64,000 bases of DNA, from the NCBI GenBank assembly GCA_026119855.1, contig JAOWBW010000220.1, positions 1,666,828 through 1,730,827 of the forward strand, written 5' to 3'. The position numbers and the translations under genes were made by a program. How positions within the stretch are numbered: the first letter of the stretch is position 1; every line of letters begins with the position of its first letter. The notes below the pieces were generated by a model. That model searched no databases. It had not been told where the DNA came from and saw only the letters and a list, made by a program, of their open reading frames with translations. Source of the DNA: Campanula takesimana (Eukaryota; Streptophyta; Magnoliopsida; Asterales; Campanulaceae). Of the stretch, positions 40,856 to 51,921 are shown one piece after another.

Positions 40856-40954
40856 GATTCCGATGTGAATATGGGACCTTTGCCCAAATTGTCCATTTGG
40901 GAGAGTGCAATACAGGTGAAAAACAAGGGGCTCATATTCTAGGGTGACAGAATC
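40856..40954 (+). promoter_or_regulatory. Leader RNA hairpin L, copy in E
   Basis: GATTC (40856-40860) pairs with GAATC (40950-40954) and GAATATG (40867-40873) with CATATTC (40933-40939). Sequence differs from A and B in both stems, but pairing, the CGATG linker and GGGTGAC linker are kept. The apical loop is larger. Confidence 0.65.
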
Positions 40955-41051
40955 CACTATTCTAGGATATTAGATAACCCCCCCCCCAAATGGATAAAAT
41001 TCCATCCAACCAAAATTAGGATTAAAAACTGAAATTCTGTATTCTGTGCTG

Positions 41052-41092
41052 GATGCCTCGTACGAGACATCCCTTGTCTCGTAGGAGACATC
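41052..41092. repeat. Paired palindromes in E leader near gag
   Basis: CTCGTACGAGACAT and CTCGTAGGAGACAT, 21 bp apart, 180 bases upstream of the gag ATG. Confidence 0.75.
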
Positions 41093-41267
41093 TCCTTCTG
41101 TCTGTGTCAGTTTCTATACTATGCTTGTTTGGTCAACATACACTCACTCCTAAGCCTATACACCTCATAAAGCTGACTTGTTGGGACCTCAATCTGGGTT
41201 AACGCAATCTATATACCTTTAGGTCCGTCCGAATCGCAACTAGATTGTTCCAAACTCACCAGACACC

Positions 41268-42600
41268 ATGCCTAGCAGCACCGACACAGATATTGATGCT
41301 TTCAAAGATGCCAAAGCTAAAATCTTAGAAGCCGCCAAGCAACTAGAAGAGAAACAAGCTCACATAGATAAATGTAAAGAAGGCTAAGAAACAAAAGAAG
41401 AAGGATTATGAATCCCCCGCCTCCTCCGAAGACGAGGCATCCTCTAGAAAGAAAGACAAGAAGTCTAAGAAGAAGCACTACAAGTCTGACTCTTTTTCCT
41501 CCTCTTCCTCATCCAATGACAAGGAACATGTCTCCAAGGCTACCAAGTTGAAGAAAGAGGGTAGTGGTGAAACCAAAAAGGTTGATGCTCCTGTGACCAT
41601 GCATTACCTTGAAAAGAAAATTGCCTCACTTGACACACCAAAGGGATCGTTCACTCCTTTTGATCCGGATTCTCTCCGACAATCCATCACCAAGCTTCCA
41701 TGCAAGTATAAAACTCCCGATGTGGCAAAGTTCAATGGCACCACTTGTCCCCGAGATCATGTTGAAACCTATACTTGGGCCATGTTACCAATGGGTGTTG
41801 ATGACAAAATTTTAGCCCAATATTTTCCTCAAACCTTGGAGGGTGCTGCAAGATATTAGTACATGTCACTTCCGATATCCACTAGGCTTGATTGGCCAGA
41901 ATCATGTCGAGTGTTCCAAAAGCAGTTTGAAGATAACTCTATATACCGCCCTACTAGGAGGGATCTTGAATAAACTAAGAAATACCCCAATGATTCTTTT
42001 GCCGAATTTCCTAGGAGGTGGAGGCTCAAGCTCACAGAAATTGTTGAAAGACCTAGTCTTAAAGAACAAATCCACATCTTCCTCCAATGTCTCCGTGAGG
42101 AATTTCAAGATAAGCTCACCGGTAATTACTTTCCTAGCTTCATTGAGCTCCACGAATCCGGAATAAGGATTGATGACCTCCTCAAGTCTAAAAGAAAGAG
42201 TAGTAGTTATCGCTACAAACACAAAGGTGCATCCAACAAAGAAACCTCTGTCAATGCTATAGCTTTCAACAACTAAGGAAAAGGCAACTACTCCGATGTT
42301 CCCCCTCCCAAAAGAGAGAAGAAAGAAAGATATTACAGCAAGCTAGAAGGGATCACCCAAGGAGAACTCTTTGACATACTTGTAGAAAAAGGAAAGATCA
42401 CACTAAGATATCCTCCTACAACACCAAGGGAATTCCCTCTTAATCATGCTCATCATCTCTTCTGCAAGTTCCACAAAGCCACCGGCCATGACACCAACTC
42501 TTGTCACTACTTGAGAGATGTAATCCAAGATCTCATTGACAACAAGGAACTTGAAGTGCCAAATGTCCTCACCAACCCGCTTCCTAACAAACCATGTTGA
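41268..42600 (+). pseudogene. gag: E gag
   Basis: ATG at 41268 (MPSSTDTD), a charged N-terminal region with K and S runs, a frameshift near 41390, then the capsid domain (PDVAKFNGTTCPRDHVETY, with DDLLKSKRK near the end). A C-terminal finger CKFHKATGHDTNSC is of CxxHx4Hx4C type. Stops at 41857, near 41970 and 42274; final TGA at 42598. Unlike B it keeps the capsid. Nothing resembling protease or pol follows, so E depended on another element. Confidence 0.85.
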
Positions 42601-43797
42601 AGAACACAAAGACCAACCACTTTGGGGCTACAACTATCCTCTCCCTTTATCCCTAGAAATAGAATAGGTTTTAATTTCTTAGTATGAACTCGAAGAGTTG
42701 TTCTGCCATTCTAGTCCGTCTCTCCCCTTCTCTAGTCTGTGTCAACTAAACTATCGAGTCTGTTTTGAATTCTAGTTATTAATAAATGTCTTTCCCATTT
42801 CCTATACACTACTCTAAGGTTGTTCTACCTTTTGAATATCTCTCTAATTCATGAAATAGATCCGCAAACAATAATTGTCATTAATCTAAAACCTTACAAT
42901 TGATAATAAAAATGTCTAAACAAGTGAGAAGGCCTAGGGGCTACACATTACTATCACCACGCTCATGTCAAAAGTCGAAGGACCAAAATGGAAGAAAGTC
43001 AAAGGCATTATCATTCCCAAACAAAAATGGCGCTACTCAATTCAAGCTTTGAGAGTCAAAAAAAAAAAAAAAAAAAAAAAAACTCTCAAGATTTCACAAG
43101 CCCACAAAGAAGGAGTTTCAACCACACACAATGAAGTCAAAAAGGAGGCGTCCCATCTCCTCCTACAACAAAGATCAAATCCAAATGAAGAAAAAATGAG
43201 ACTCCTAACTTGAAGACCGTCTCTATCATCCGTAAGATATCACTCATGAAGAAATTCGAAGAGCGCACTAATGATTAGGCCTTCTCCTCAAAACTTGTCA
43301 AGACATTTCTAGATGATTCACTTGAAAAAATGAACTGGACAAACACTTAAGACATCAAAAATAAATACTAGGGTCCATTAAAGGTAGAACGATATTTCTT
43401 GTACTTTGAGCCAAGTAGCGTTCTTCGTTGAGTCTAAGGGCTTCCTCTTCCTCACCCTCACATGCCTCCTTCAAATCCAAGCATCAAGGCTAGGGGCTTT
43501 TGATCCTTTCCTTCCCTAGTCTTTTAATTCTCGAAACATACGAACTCCTCATAGTAAATCCACACTAGGCTATCTACTATGCCTCTTACGCTCACTACAT
43601 AGTGTGGTATTCCCAAAGAGTCGATTCTTGGAACAACTTCCCAAAAAGCCAAGTCAATTTCCAAAATGCCTAACTCCTTCACACCCAAAATCTTGCATGT
43701 CTCGTCACAATAAGAGACAAAACTACTCTCCTCTCTGAGTCATCTTCGAGTACATACTCTGTCAAAAAAAATGAAAAGAGACGCAAAAGAGATGCCC

Positions 43798-43830
43798 GCT
43801 AGATTGAAATCCCGAAAGGGCGGTCTAGGC
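43798..43830 (+). promoter_or_regulatory. RNA hairpin H, copy in E
   Basis: CTAGATT/GGTCTAG outer stem and inner CCC GAAA GGG, followed by AAAAATCAGGGTGCGTCA as in A and B. Confidence 0.7.
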
Positions 43831-44582
43831 AAAAATCAGGGTGCGTCACAAAAAAAAAAGGGAGAACATTCTTAAAATCATTTCTTCTTTAACCTTCCTC
43901 AAATCCAACAAGCGGGAGAGCACTCTTCTTCAAATAAAACAGCCTCATAAGCCTGTTCACGAAGTCATCTACAACATACAAGATTTTTGGGCTTGACTTA
44001 GACCACACATGAGATAAACTTGGGGGAATAGAACACGTCTATATTCACCTTCACCGGAGACTTTCGGACATAGAACTCTAGAGTTGTCAACAAAGTACGC
44101 TCGGCCTACTTAGAGCTTGCACATAGATCAATATCATTGGTTGTCGGACCAATAGTTGTCTCCCTTGACACGACATGACTAAAGGAGTGATCTGGACAGA
44201 TCATCTTGCACAAGATAAACGAGTCTTACACGAGACAGCCATCAAAGAAACTCCGTAGCACATCGTCTCTACAGAAAACCTGATTAGGTCCCAACTTGTC
44301 AAACACAGGTCCCCCCACACACACATAAATCAACACATACAGTTCATCACCAATAAACATCCCATCATGAATCCATGATATTCACACTACTTACACCAAG
44401 GTTGACCGACCAGGCATGCACATAAATTTGTCACCGTCACACGAGTCTAATTACAAACTAAATCAAAGCTAAATTGCTTGCTAGAATAAGTTCTACTTGT
44501 TTTATTAACATGTACAAAAACCAATCCATGCTAAAAAAAAATCAAAATCGATCAGATTATCCCCACAAGAATTCAGACACAT

Positions 44583-45260
44583 CTGCATCCAGTAATTTCA
44601 ATGTAGGAGCATTGATCGAGGATAATATTCAGTACTTTCAATCAGCTCCATGAACTGATCTGATTGATCGAGGATATTCAGAAGTCTATAAATCTACAAT
44701 AAAATCAGATATTCTGCATCCAGTACTTTCAATGTAGGAGCATTCATCGAGCATAATATTCAGTACTTTCAATCAGCTCCATGAACTTATCTGATTGATC
44801 GAGGATATTTAGGAGTCTACAAATCAACACCAAAATTAGATATTCTGCATCCAGTACTTTCAATGTAGGAGCATTGATCGAGGATAATATTCAGTACTTT
44901 CAATCAGATCCTCGAACTGATCTGATTGATCGAGGATATTCAGAAGTCTACAACAACCCCAAATCAAGATATTCTGCATCCAATACTTTCAATGTAGGAG
45001 CATTGATCGAGGATAATATTCAATACTTTCAATCAGCTCCATGAACTGATCTGATTGATCGAGGATATTCAGAAATCTACATCAAACCGTCCAGTACTTT
45101 CAATAATGAATTTATCAAGGACATGTTTAGTACTTCAATCAGCTCCTTGAACTGATCTGATTGATCGAGGACATTTAGGGATCCAGTACTTTCAATGTGG
45201 GAGCAATGATTGAAGATAATATTTAGTACTTTCAATGTAGGAGCATTGATCGAGGATATT
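44583..45260 (+). repeat. Tandem repeat, ~130-bp unit, in E 3' UTR
   Basis: CTGCATCC marks unit starts at 44583, 44713, 44845 and 44973 (130, 132 and 128 bp), then degenerate units to 45260. Each unit contains CAGTACTTTCAAT and GATCGAGGATA twice. Unrelated to the B tandem repeat but at the same place in the element. Confidence 0.88.
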
Positions 45261-45453
45261 CCCCAACAACTTCAACACCATCAACTGCGATGCTCCATCA
45301 GCAACAGAGGGTATATTCAAAATTGGGTCAAGGACATTGATTCCTCAGTTTGGGTTACTCTCTAAACTCTAAACTTTACTTACCATAGTATTGCTTTCAA
45401 AATGATTTTTCAAAATACCCCAAACGACCGTTTTTGCGTGTTTTCGGAGTCGA

Positions 45454-45510
45454 ACTACGTTTGGTCTGATTCCCTTCCAGAGGATACGTAGGCAGCTATA
45501 TAGCACGACC
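45454..45510 (+). promoter_or_regulatory. RNA fold M, copy in E 3' UTR
   Basis: CTACG/CGTAG stem, GGTC in the loop, a weak inner stem TCC/GGA, hairpin GCTA TA TAGC, then GACC (45507-45510) pairing with GGTC. It lies 75 bases before the 3' LTR. Confidence 0.75.
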
Positions 45511-45576
45511 ATACCCTAAGTTCTAAATGGTGTCTTTTCTATCGACGACGTTACTTCTTTCATAAGTATCATCACC

Positions 45577-45585
45577 GAGGGGCTC
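45577..45585 (+). other. E polypurine tract
   Basis: GAGGGGCTC directly before the 3' LTR, same core as B. Confidence 0.85.
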
Positions 45586-46251
45586 TGTTGCACCCCATTT
45601 TGAACTCACATTTATGATTACACTACTTTTGTGTCTCACCTTTGTGTTTGGATAAAACCCATTAGTTTCATCATGTTTTGTTAAGTTTATAACTGACTCC
45701 GTTAGTCAGGGGCTAAAATGAACAAATGAAACTGACAGAAGAACAAAACAGTACTTTTATACTGGATGTCTCGTACGAGGTATCTCCCGCTGTTTCGGGT
45801 TTAATCCACTTTCCTTCTCCGTCCTGATCTCTTTCTTAGCCAACACTCTCTTAATCCGGGGAACATCTAATTAGGAGACTTCTTAGATGTTTCCTACTAA
45901 TTTCCTACCTTCTTTAACCTCCCCAAATAAGAACTTTATCACCTACCAAACTTAGGACTCCTAGACTTGATCCCTAAGTAATCCAATACCTATAAAATAG
46001 ATTTCCTTCACCACAAAAAGAGGTTAACAATTCTCTAATCAGTATCTCTCTCAATAATCCCGTTTTTTCTCCTCCCTCAGACCAAAACACCATCAAAAAG
46101 TCATCTTTTCAAGCTAAAATCATCATAAAACTCTTGGATCATCAAGGCCTTAGTCAAGGCCATCAATTGGAATCTCAAGAACGCTTTAGGTAAACTCCTA
46201 CGCTTTTAATCTCTACTCCTCATCTCATTCTTTGTTTTAGAGTAGTGTAAT
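45586..46251 (+). repeat. E 3' LTR, first 666 bp, cut by S2
   Basis: Aligns with 25005-25690. A single palindrome unit at 45765-45784 and a TATA box at 45991-45999. The LTR stops at GTAAT (46247-46251), the candidate S2 TSD; the other copy and the LTR end would be beyond 64000. Confidence 0.88.
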
Positions 46252-46745
46252 TGTTGGGTATGCTTATCTCTTAACCCTCCTAAGTATGTTAGAATTTATT
46301 GATACCATCACCTATTAGTATTTTATGGACTTTAGGACCCTATGTAAGAAGTTTAATAACTTCAATTTTTAGCTTAGACTATTTTATTGTATAGTCTTAG
46401 AATATAGGACTTGGAGCGAAAAGGAACGAAGAACTAAGCAAGACTTTGGTCTCTGTGCAGGACTTCTCTACGCAGGACATCACTGCGTAGGTCCTTGTTA
46501 CGCAGCATTTAAACTTGCTTAGTTTTCAAGACTTCAGATTACCTAACTTGAAAAGCACTTAGAAGATATACGCTTATTAAAGTGCTGAGGTGTGCAGAAA
46601 CGACAAAATATGCACACTCAGCAAATCCAACGATGGAGATGCGCTCAGATGAAATAATTCAAATGAAGACAGCTGTCAACCTTCTACAAGAAGCTTTTGA
46701 ATTTGGTGTTCATGCTTTGACTCCAACGTGTCAAGGACTCCTGCG

Positions 46746-46880
46746 CACCAATCATATTGTGCCAGCTCATCATCCTTGATCAAAGCTCCAACGGCTATAA
46801 AGGACACCTGCTCACCAATCATATTGTGCCAGCTCATCGTCCTTGCTCAGAGCACCAACGGCTACTTTTAAGCTCTCAGC
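46746..46880 (+). repeat. 67-bp direct duplication in S2 LTR promoter region
   Basis: CACCAATCATATTGTGCC starts at 46746 and again at 46813. The units end in CCAACGGCTA, and the second leads into the TATA box. Confidence 0.8.
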
Positions 46881-46888
46881 TATAAATA
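46880..46888 (+). promoter_or_regulatory. TATA box in S2 5' LTR
   Basis: CTATAAATA, same core as in S1, directly after the 67-bp duplication. Confidence 0.75.
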
Positions 46889-47689
46889 GCCTGCTCATCT
46901 TCATTTCCAACTTGCTAGAGTTTGTTCTTACTAAGTATCCTTGAAGTTCAGAAGATTGCTGCTTACTATTCCCAGATTCAAGAACAACCTTCAAACCTTC
47001 ATACCTTCAAACTCCTGCCCAGATCCTAAGCCTTATACCACCAGAATTCTTCGTGCTCTTCATCTCATAGATTCATAGAGCCAAGAATTTCTGACACACA
47101 CACACCTCTTAAAGCTTCGATCATATAGATCTTACTTCTTGAGAAACACCGGTTTATTCTAGGATTTGCTCTTCATAGATTAGATTTTGATTTGAGTTTT
47201 GATTCTTTGTAATCTTTTAAAAGATCCTCAAATCAATATAAACCTCATTAGAAAATCCAATACTAACCATCTTGTTAGAGGACATAGATCTTTCATCGAT
47301 CGAACCTCTCCAAATAGCTTGTTCATTATTCTTACTGCTTATTTCCTGCTTACATTATTTCTTAATTGCTGCTTTGTTTCATCTTACCAGATTGCTATTT
47401 GCTGCTGTGTTTTTGTTATTGCTTATTGCCTTAGAATCCATTTTAACCAACTCTTTAGCCAAAACATATCACGTGCGTTTTAGTCCATGAGCAGTATACC
47501 CTGCGCAGTGCTGCTTTAAATTTCCGCTGTGCATTTCACACTCTCTCTGCGCGCTATACTTAGCTTATTTGAGAACTATGTGCATAAGCTATTGATTTGC
47601 AAAAGGGTTTGAAAAGAATTTTAAAACGCTATTCACCCCCCCCCCTCTAGCATTTTTCATACCCTTGTTGCCCATTTGGGACCAACAAG

Positions 47690-47701
47690 TGGTATCAGAG
47701 C
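47690..47701 (+). other. S2 primer-binding site (initiator tRNA-Met)
   Basis: TGGTATCAGAGC two bases after the LTR, as in S1. Confidence 0.93.
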
Positions 47702-47761
47702 AAACACCTTTATAAAACTTGTTTTGTTTTTCAAGCTTAACAGCTTGGGTGCCGATTCAAG

Positions 47762-48009
47762 ATGGCTTCAAAATCTTTGGCAATGGATAACTATTCACAT
47801 GCTCCTGTGCTCAACGAAGATCACTTCGACATCTGGAAGCACATCATGCTCACTCATTTTTTGTCAATCGATGAGATCCTCCACGACATCGTTCTTGAAG
47901 GACCCTACATTCCTATGAAGGTAAATCCTGATGCTACTTACCAACAAGGACAATCCTACCATCAAGAAGGACAAGGAGGAATGGACTGATGAAGAAAAGA
48001 AATGGGTTG
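47762..48009 (+). pseudogene. gag: S2 gag, N-terminal part, cut by Tk
   Basis: ATG at 47762; NEDHFDIWKHIMLTHF matches S1 Gag residues near 20. A one-base indel near 47930 shifts to the frame with NPTIKKDKEEWTDEEKKW. The sequence stops at the GGTTG target site and resumes after 57169. Confidence 0.9.
48005..48009 (+). repeat. Target-site duplication of Tk, left copy (GGTTG)
   Basis: Identical to 57165-57169 on the other side of Tk. Confidence 0.95.
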
Positions 48010-50267
48010 TGTCGCGACCCCGGACCCCGCGGGCCCCGGGACCGCGAGCTGGACGTCGACTCTACAACCAAAACTTCGAAATACTGAAGTTAAAAATTTC
48101 ATTTGATACCAAAAGGTAGAAATCCAAAGTTTTACATAATCAAGTTTGATAAAAATCAATTACAACTATCATAAACTTCCACAAGTTTATGCCCAACAAA
48201 ATACAAATGTACAAAATCCTAATGACGTCAATGTTTGGTACAATTATCCCCAAAAGGTTACACATTGATATAATGTAAACCAACCTATACAACTTTCCCC
48301 AAAAGAACGGATCCACCCTCGACGTCCTCTTTCTCGTGATCAGCGAGACTAATCCTTAGCACCTGGGGGGGGGTTAAGGAAAAACAAGGATAAAAGAAAA
48401 GGGGGGTGAGATAAATCTCAATAAGTTACTAATGCAACTACATGACATGCTATGATGCAATATACGATAAGCAATAATAAATAGCACATAGCACTTATCA
48501 TATAACAGATAGCAGCGGAAATAAACACATAACAAAGGATATAGCCAAGGTTTTCCAAACCGGAACATCCAAATAAAGGATCGCTGCGCAGCTTCAATAA
48601 TCAACCATAAATATCTTCATAGTAGCATGAAAGCCGAAGAGAAAACCCCGGTACCGGAACCAATAACCATAAAAGAAGTGTCACAAGGGACGGGAGACAT
48701 GCCACAAAGTCATGCTCCAAGTAAAGCTAAAATGCACACAAAGGAGCTAGCTCTTCTCACATCCAAGGCCAATCTGGAGGAGGGTAATAATGGGGCAAAA
48801 CAATGGTCAACATCACAATGGACTTGGCCGTGCCATCATAATGTTTCGCATCGCCCAAACACACACAAAATACCAGCTGGACTTTCACGTAAAGGCTAAG
48901 TAATAAAATACTAGCACGATAAACAACAAAGGATTCCAAAGTAGGGAATCATACCAAGAAGTCACCAAGAAAGTGAAATGAACTAACAATAACCCATTAA
49001 GGTGCTCTAATAATTTCCACAATAATAACACCAATCCCTTATCAAATTTGATCACAAAGGATCCAGTTAACTCAAGCACACAAGCAAAACTATTCACTCA
49101 TCTCGAAGAGCTCAAGGAGAGCTTTAAAATGATTGTTTATTCGCCTCAAACGGAGTTCGGATGAGAAAGTTATGGAGGAAACAATTTTAGAAGAAAAGGG
49201 AAGAATATATCAGAATTCTAGCTTGCACGACCGTACCTAAGAAAGTGGCACGACCGTGCCAAACATTTCGAGAGGGAAGGTAATTTTTGGCGCGACCGTG
49301 CCTAAGAGAGTGGCACGACCGTGCCAATCAAGACGGGAGGAAAGGGAATTGTTGCACGACCGTGCCAAATAAAGGAGCACGACCGTGCCAACCATTACGA
49401 GTGGGAAAATGAATATGGCACGACCGTGCCAAATAAAGGAGCACGACCGTGCCAGATGATCAAAGCCCAGATTCTTCCTGGGTTTACAATTTTCGAACCA
49501 AAACACAACCTTCACTAAAGTTATCAAAATCAAAGCTTCCCAATACATTTCTAAAGCTCCTAAACAACATCCAACCTAAAGGGAACCTAAATAACACCCT
49601 TTAATCATCCAAACCAACACCAAATCCCCACATTCAAGATTTCACCATTTTTACCCAAAAACTCAAATAAATTCAAAATAAATTCTAAACTCAACCAAAC
49701 TTCAAATATAACACATCAAACATCATATAAACATGAGATGAACATTTTAGCATCAAAATGGGGGAAAAGTAACTTACTTGAAAATTCTCAAAGTTGACGG
49801 AATTCAATTCTTTTTTACTCTACGCGATCCTAGCGACGATCTAAACACGTTTCACGTTTTAAGAAATGAGAGAAGATGAGAGGAAGAAGGAGAAAATGAA
49901 GAGAGAAGAAGAGAAGAAAACTTACCCTTCTAGCTTGGAGAGAGAGAAATGGAGTGGCTGGAGAGAGAGAAATGGTGAGGGGGGGTGGAGTGTGAGAATG
50001 GTGAGGGAGGTGAGGGGAGTAGGGAGGGAGTATGAAAAATGTTTAAAAGATTTACACTTAGGCCCCCTCTCTCACCCTATACACACACACTACTCCGCAC
50101 TAACAATTAAGACCCCAAATAAAATGCTAGGTATAATTATTATAACACATAATTTGCACACAATAATATTTAAATAAATAATAATTTAAATAAATAAATA
50201 AGCAAATAATTAAATAAAAATCATTTAATTACTAATAAAAATAGAGCCTATATTTCGGGTCGCGACA
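48010..50267 (-). repeat. Tk 3' LTR (2258 bp)
   Basis: On + TGTCGCGACC ... GGTCGCGACA: the ends themselves form a 10-base inverted repeat. Short plus-strand ORFs inside it are repeated in the other LTR and are not genes. Confidence 0.95.
49225..49454. repeat. Palindrome array GGCACGACCGTGCC in Tk 3' LTR (8 units)
   Basis: Eight units in four pairs, unit starts 23 bp apart within pairs, spacers such as AAATAAAGGA. Same motif and arrangement as in the copia element C. Confidence 0.9.
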
Positions 50268-50270
50268 TTC

Positions 50271-50283
50271 ACTCCCCCTTAAA
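50271..50283 (-). other. Tk polypurine tract
   Basis: Minus-strand TTTAAGGGGGAGT, three bases from the 3' LTR. Confidence 0.8.
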
Positions 50284-50316
50284 GAAAATTCGACCCGAAT
50301 TTTAACGAGACTCACC

Positions 50317-51921
50317 TTAAACAAAAAGCCACGGAAATTTCCTCTCGATCTCGTCTCGGAGCTCCCACGTCGACTCCTCGATATTGTGATTCCTCCAAAG
50401 AACTCGAACCAACGCAATACTCTTGCTCCTCAACTCTTGGACCTTGGAATCTAAGATCCGAACCGGTCGTTCCTCATAAGACATATCTGGCTCAATATCC
50501 TCCGGTACTCTCGGTAACACGTGAGACGGATCATGAACGTACTTCCGAAGCATAGAAACGTGGAACACATTGTGCAACCGGTCTAAAGATGACGGTAACG
50601 CGAGTCGATACGCGAGAAGTCCAACCTTTCCCAAAATCTCAAACGGACCAATAAACCTCGGAGCCAATTTGCCTTTCTTCCCAAACCTACGAATACCCAC
50701 CTTCGGAGACACTTTCAAGAATACCAAATCACCAATCTGAAAACTAAGATCTCGCCTTCGGTTGTCTGCGTAGCTCTTATGTCGAATCTGGGCTGTCTTC
50801 AATCTATCCAGGATAACTTTAACTTTTTCAACTGAATCCCGAAGCAAATCAATACCCAAAACTTTCGCTTCACCAACCTCATCCCAACAAATTGGTGATC
50901 GACATTTCCTTCCATACAAAGCCTCATACGGTGCCATCTCGATACTAGCCTGATAACTGTTGTTGTAAGAGAACTCCACTAACGGTAGGTGCGAATCCCA
51001 AGAATCAGAAAAGTCTATCGCACAAGCTCGCAACATATCCTCTAAAATCTGAATAGTCCTCTCGGATTGACCGTCGGTCTGAGGATGAAAAGCTGTACTG
51101 AATCGCAAATCTGTACCCAAAGCTTCCTGAAATGCCTTCCAGAATCTAGAAGTGAACCTCGGGTCTCGATCTGACACAATGCTAACCGGAACCCCATGCA
51201 ATCTAACGATCTCATCAATATAAAGGGTCGCAAGCTTCTCCATCGAATATCTGATGTCAAAGGGCAAGAAATGGGCACTCTTGGTCAATCTATCCACTAT
51301 TACCCAAACACTGTCATACTTCCTACGGGTACGAGGTAGTCCCGTAACGAAATCCATAGTCACATGCTCCCATTTCCACTCGGGAATCTCTAACGGCTGA
51401 AGCAATCCCGCGGGTCTCTGATGCTCGGCTTTGACCTGCTGACAAGTTAAACACTTCGAAACATATTCGGCTATTTCCCTCTTCATATTAATCCACCAAA
51501 ACTGTTGCTTCAAATCCTGATACATCTTCGTACTACCCGGATGAATAGTATACCTCGATTTGTGACCCTCATCAAGAACTCTCTGTTTAATTCCATCAAC
51601 ATCAGGAACACACCATCTTCCACGGAAAGTCAACACTCCACTCGAACTAATAGAAAAATCCTCGAAGTTCTTTTCCTTCAATTTACCCATTATCTTCACC
51701 AACTCGGGATCTTCTTTCTGAGCTTCCTTTATCCTCTGAATTAGAGTCGGAGACACCCTAATATTCGCAAAAATAGCCCCATGTCTCGATTCACGAGGAG
51801 ACCAATCTCGAACATCCTCAAGCATTTTCCATTCTCGAACCATCATCGAAGCCACATAAGACTTTCTACTAATCGCATCGGCTACAACATTCGCCTTTCC
51901 CGGTGATAAGAAATCGTACAA
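50317..51921 (-). pseudogene. pol: Tk integrase with chromodomain
   Basis: HHCC finger (HKSRYTIHPG, then CLTCQQVK), core MDFVTGLP, VSDRDPRF and the E of DGQSERTIQ, then a GPF/Y-type region (RFIGPFEILGKVG). The C-terminus PVRILDSKVQELR ... VLWRNHNIEESTWE is a chromodomain of the chromovirus type, thought to steer integration to heterochromatin marks. Open for 534 codons; its start is joined to the RNase H frame by a one-base shift near 51890. The domain itself looks intact. Confidence 0.92.

Larger units (their letters stand above)
40226..41267 (+). other. E leader, part downstream of S1
   Basis: Non-coding. Starts with the tail of fold M (ACCA CTT TGGT), then hairpin L (40856-40954), a C-run at 40979-40988 and a palindrome pair (41052-41092). 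A minus ORF at 40289-40507 has no recognisable content. Confidence 0.7.
42601..45585 (+). other. E 3' untranslated region, no pol
   Basis: About 3 kb without recognisable coding domains. Holds hairpin H, tandem repeats, fold M and the PPT. CTAGGGGCTA or TTGGGGCTA words (42618, 42930, 43490) resemble the PPT. A 24-base A-run at 43059-43082 lies in a lysine-rich ORF (42965-43213) that I do not regard as a gene. Confidence 0.75.
25005..46251 (+). mobile_element. Element E: non-autonomous Tat-type retrotransposon
   Basis: A 1-kb 5' LTR with tRNA-Arg-type PBS, a long leader with hairpin L, a gag pseudogene, a 3-kb 3' UTR with hairpin H, tandem repeats, fold M and PPT, then the 3' LTR. No pol domain is present. 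Interrupted by a Stowaway MITE, by S1 in the leader, and by S2 in the 3' LTR; the rest of the 3' LTR lies beyond 64000. GGTGT (25000-25004) is the candidate left TSD. Confidence 0.85.
46252..47687 (+). repeat. S2 5' LTR (1436 bp)
   Basis: TGTTGGG to GGGACCAACA, followed by the PBS. Both termini resemble S1's, while the interior differs and carries TGCGCA and TACGCA words (46455-46505, 46738, 47509, 47546). Confidence 0.9.

Noticed and set aside
42965..43213. Lysine-rich ORF as a gene
   Set aside because: The lysines come from a 24-base A-run in E's 3' UTR; no conserved motif.
48627..50177. ORFs of 60-103 codons repeated at 48627-50177 and 55524-57074
   Set aside because: They lie in the two Tk LTRs and are duplicated only because the LTRs are. 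No domain is visible.
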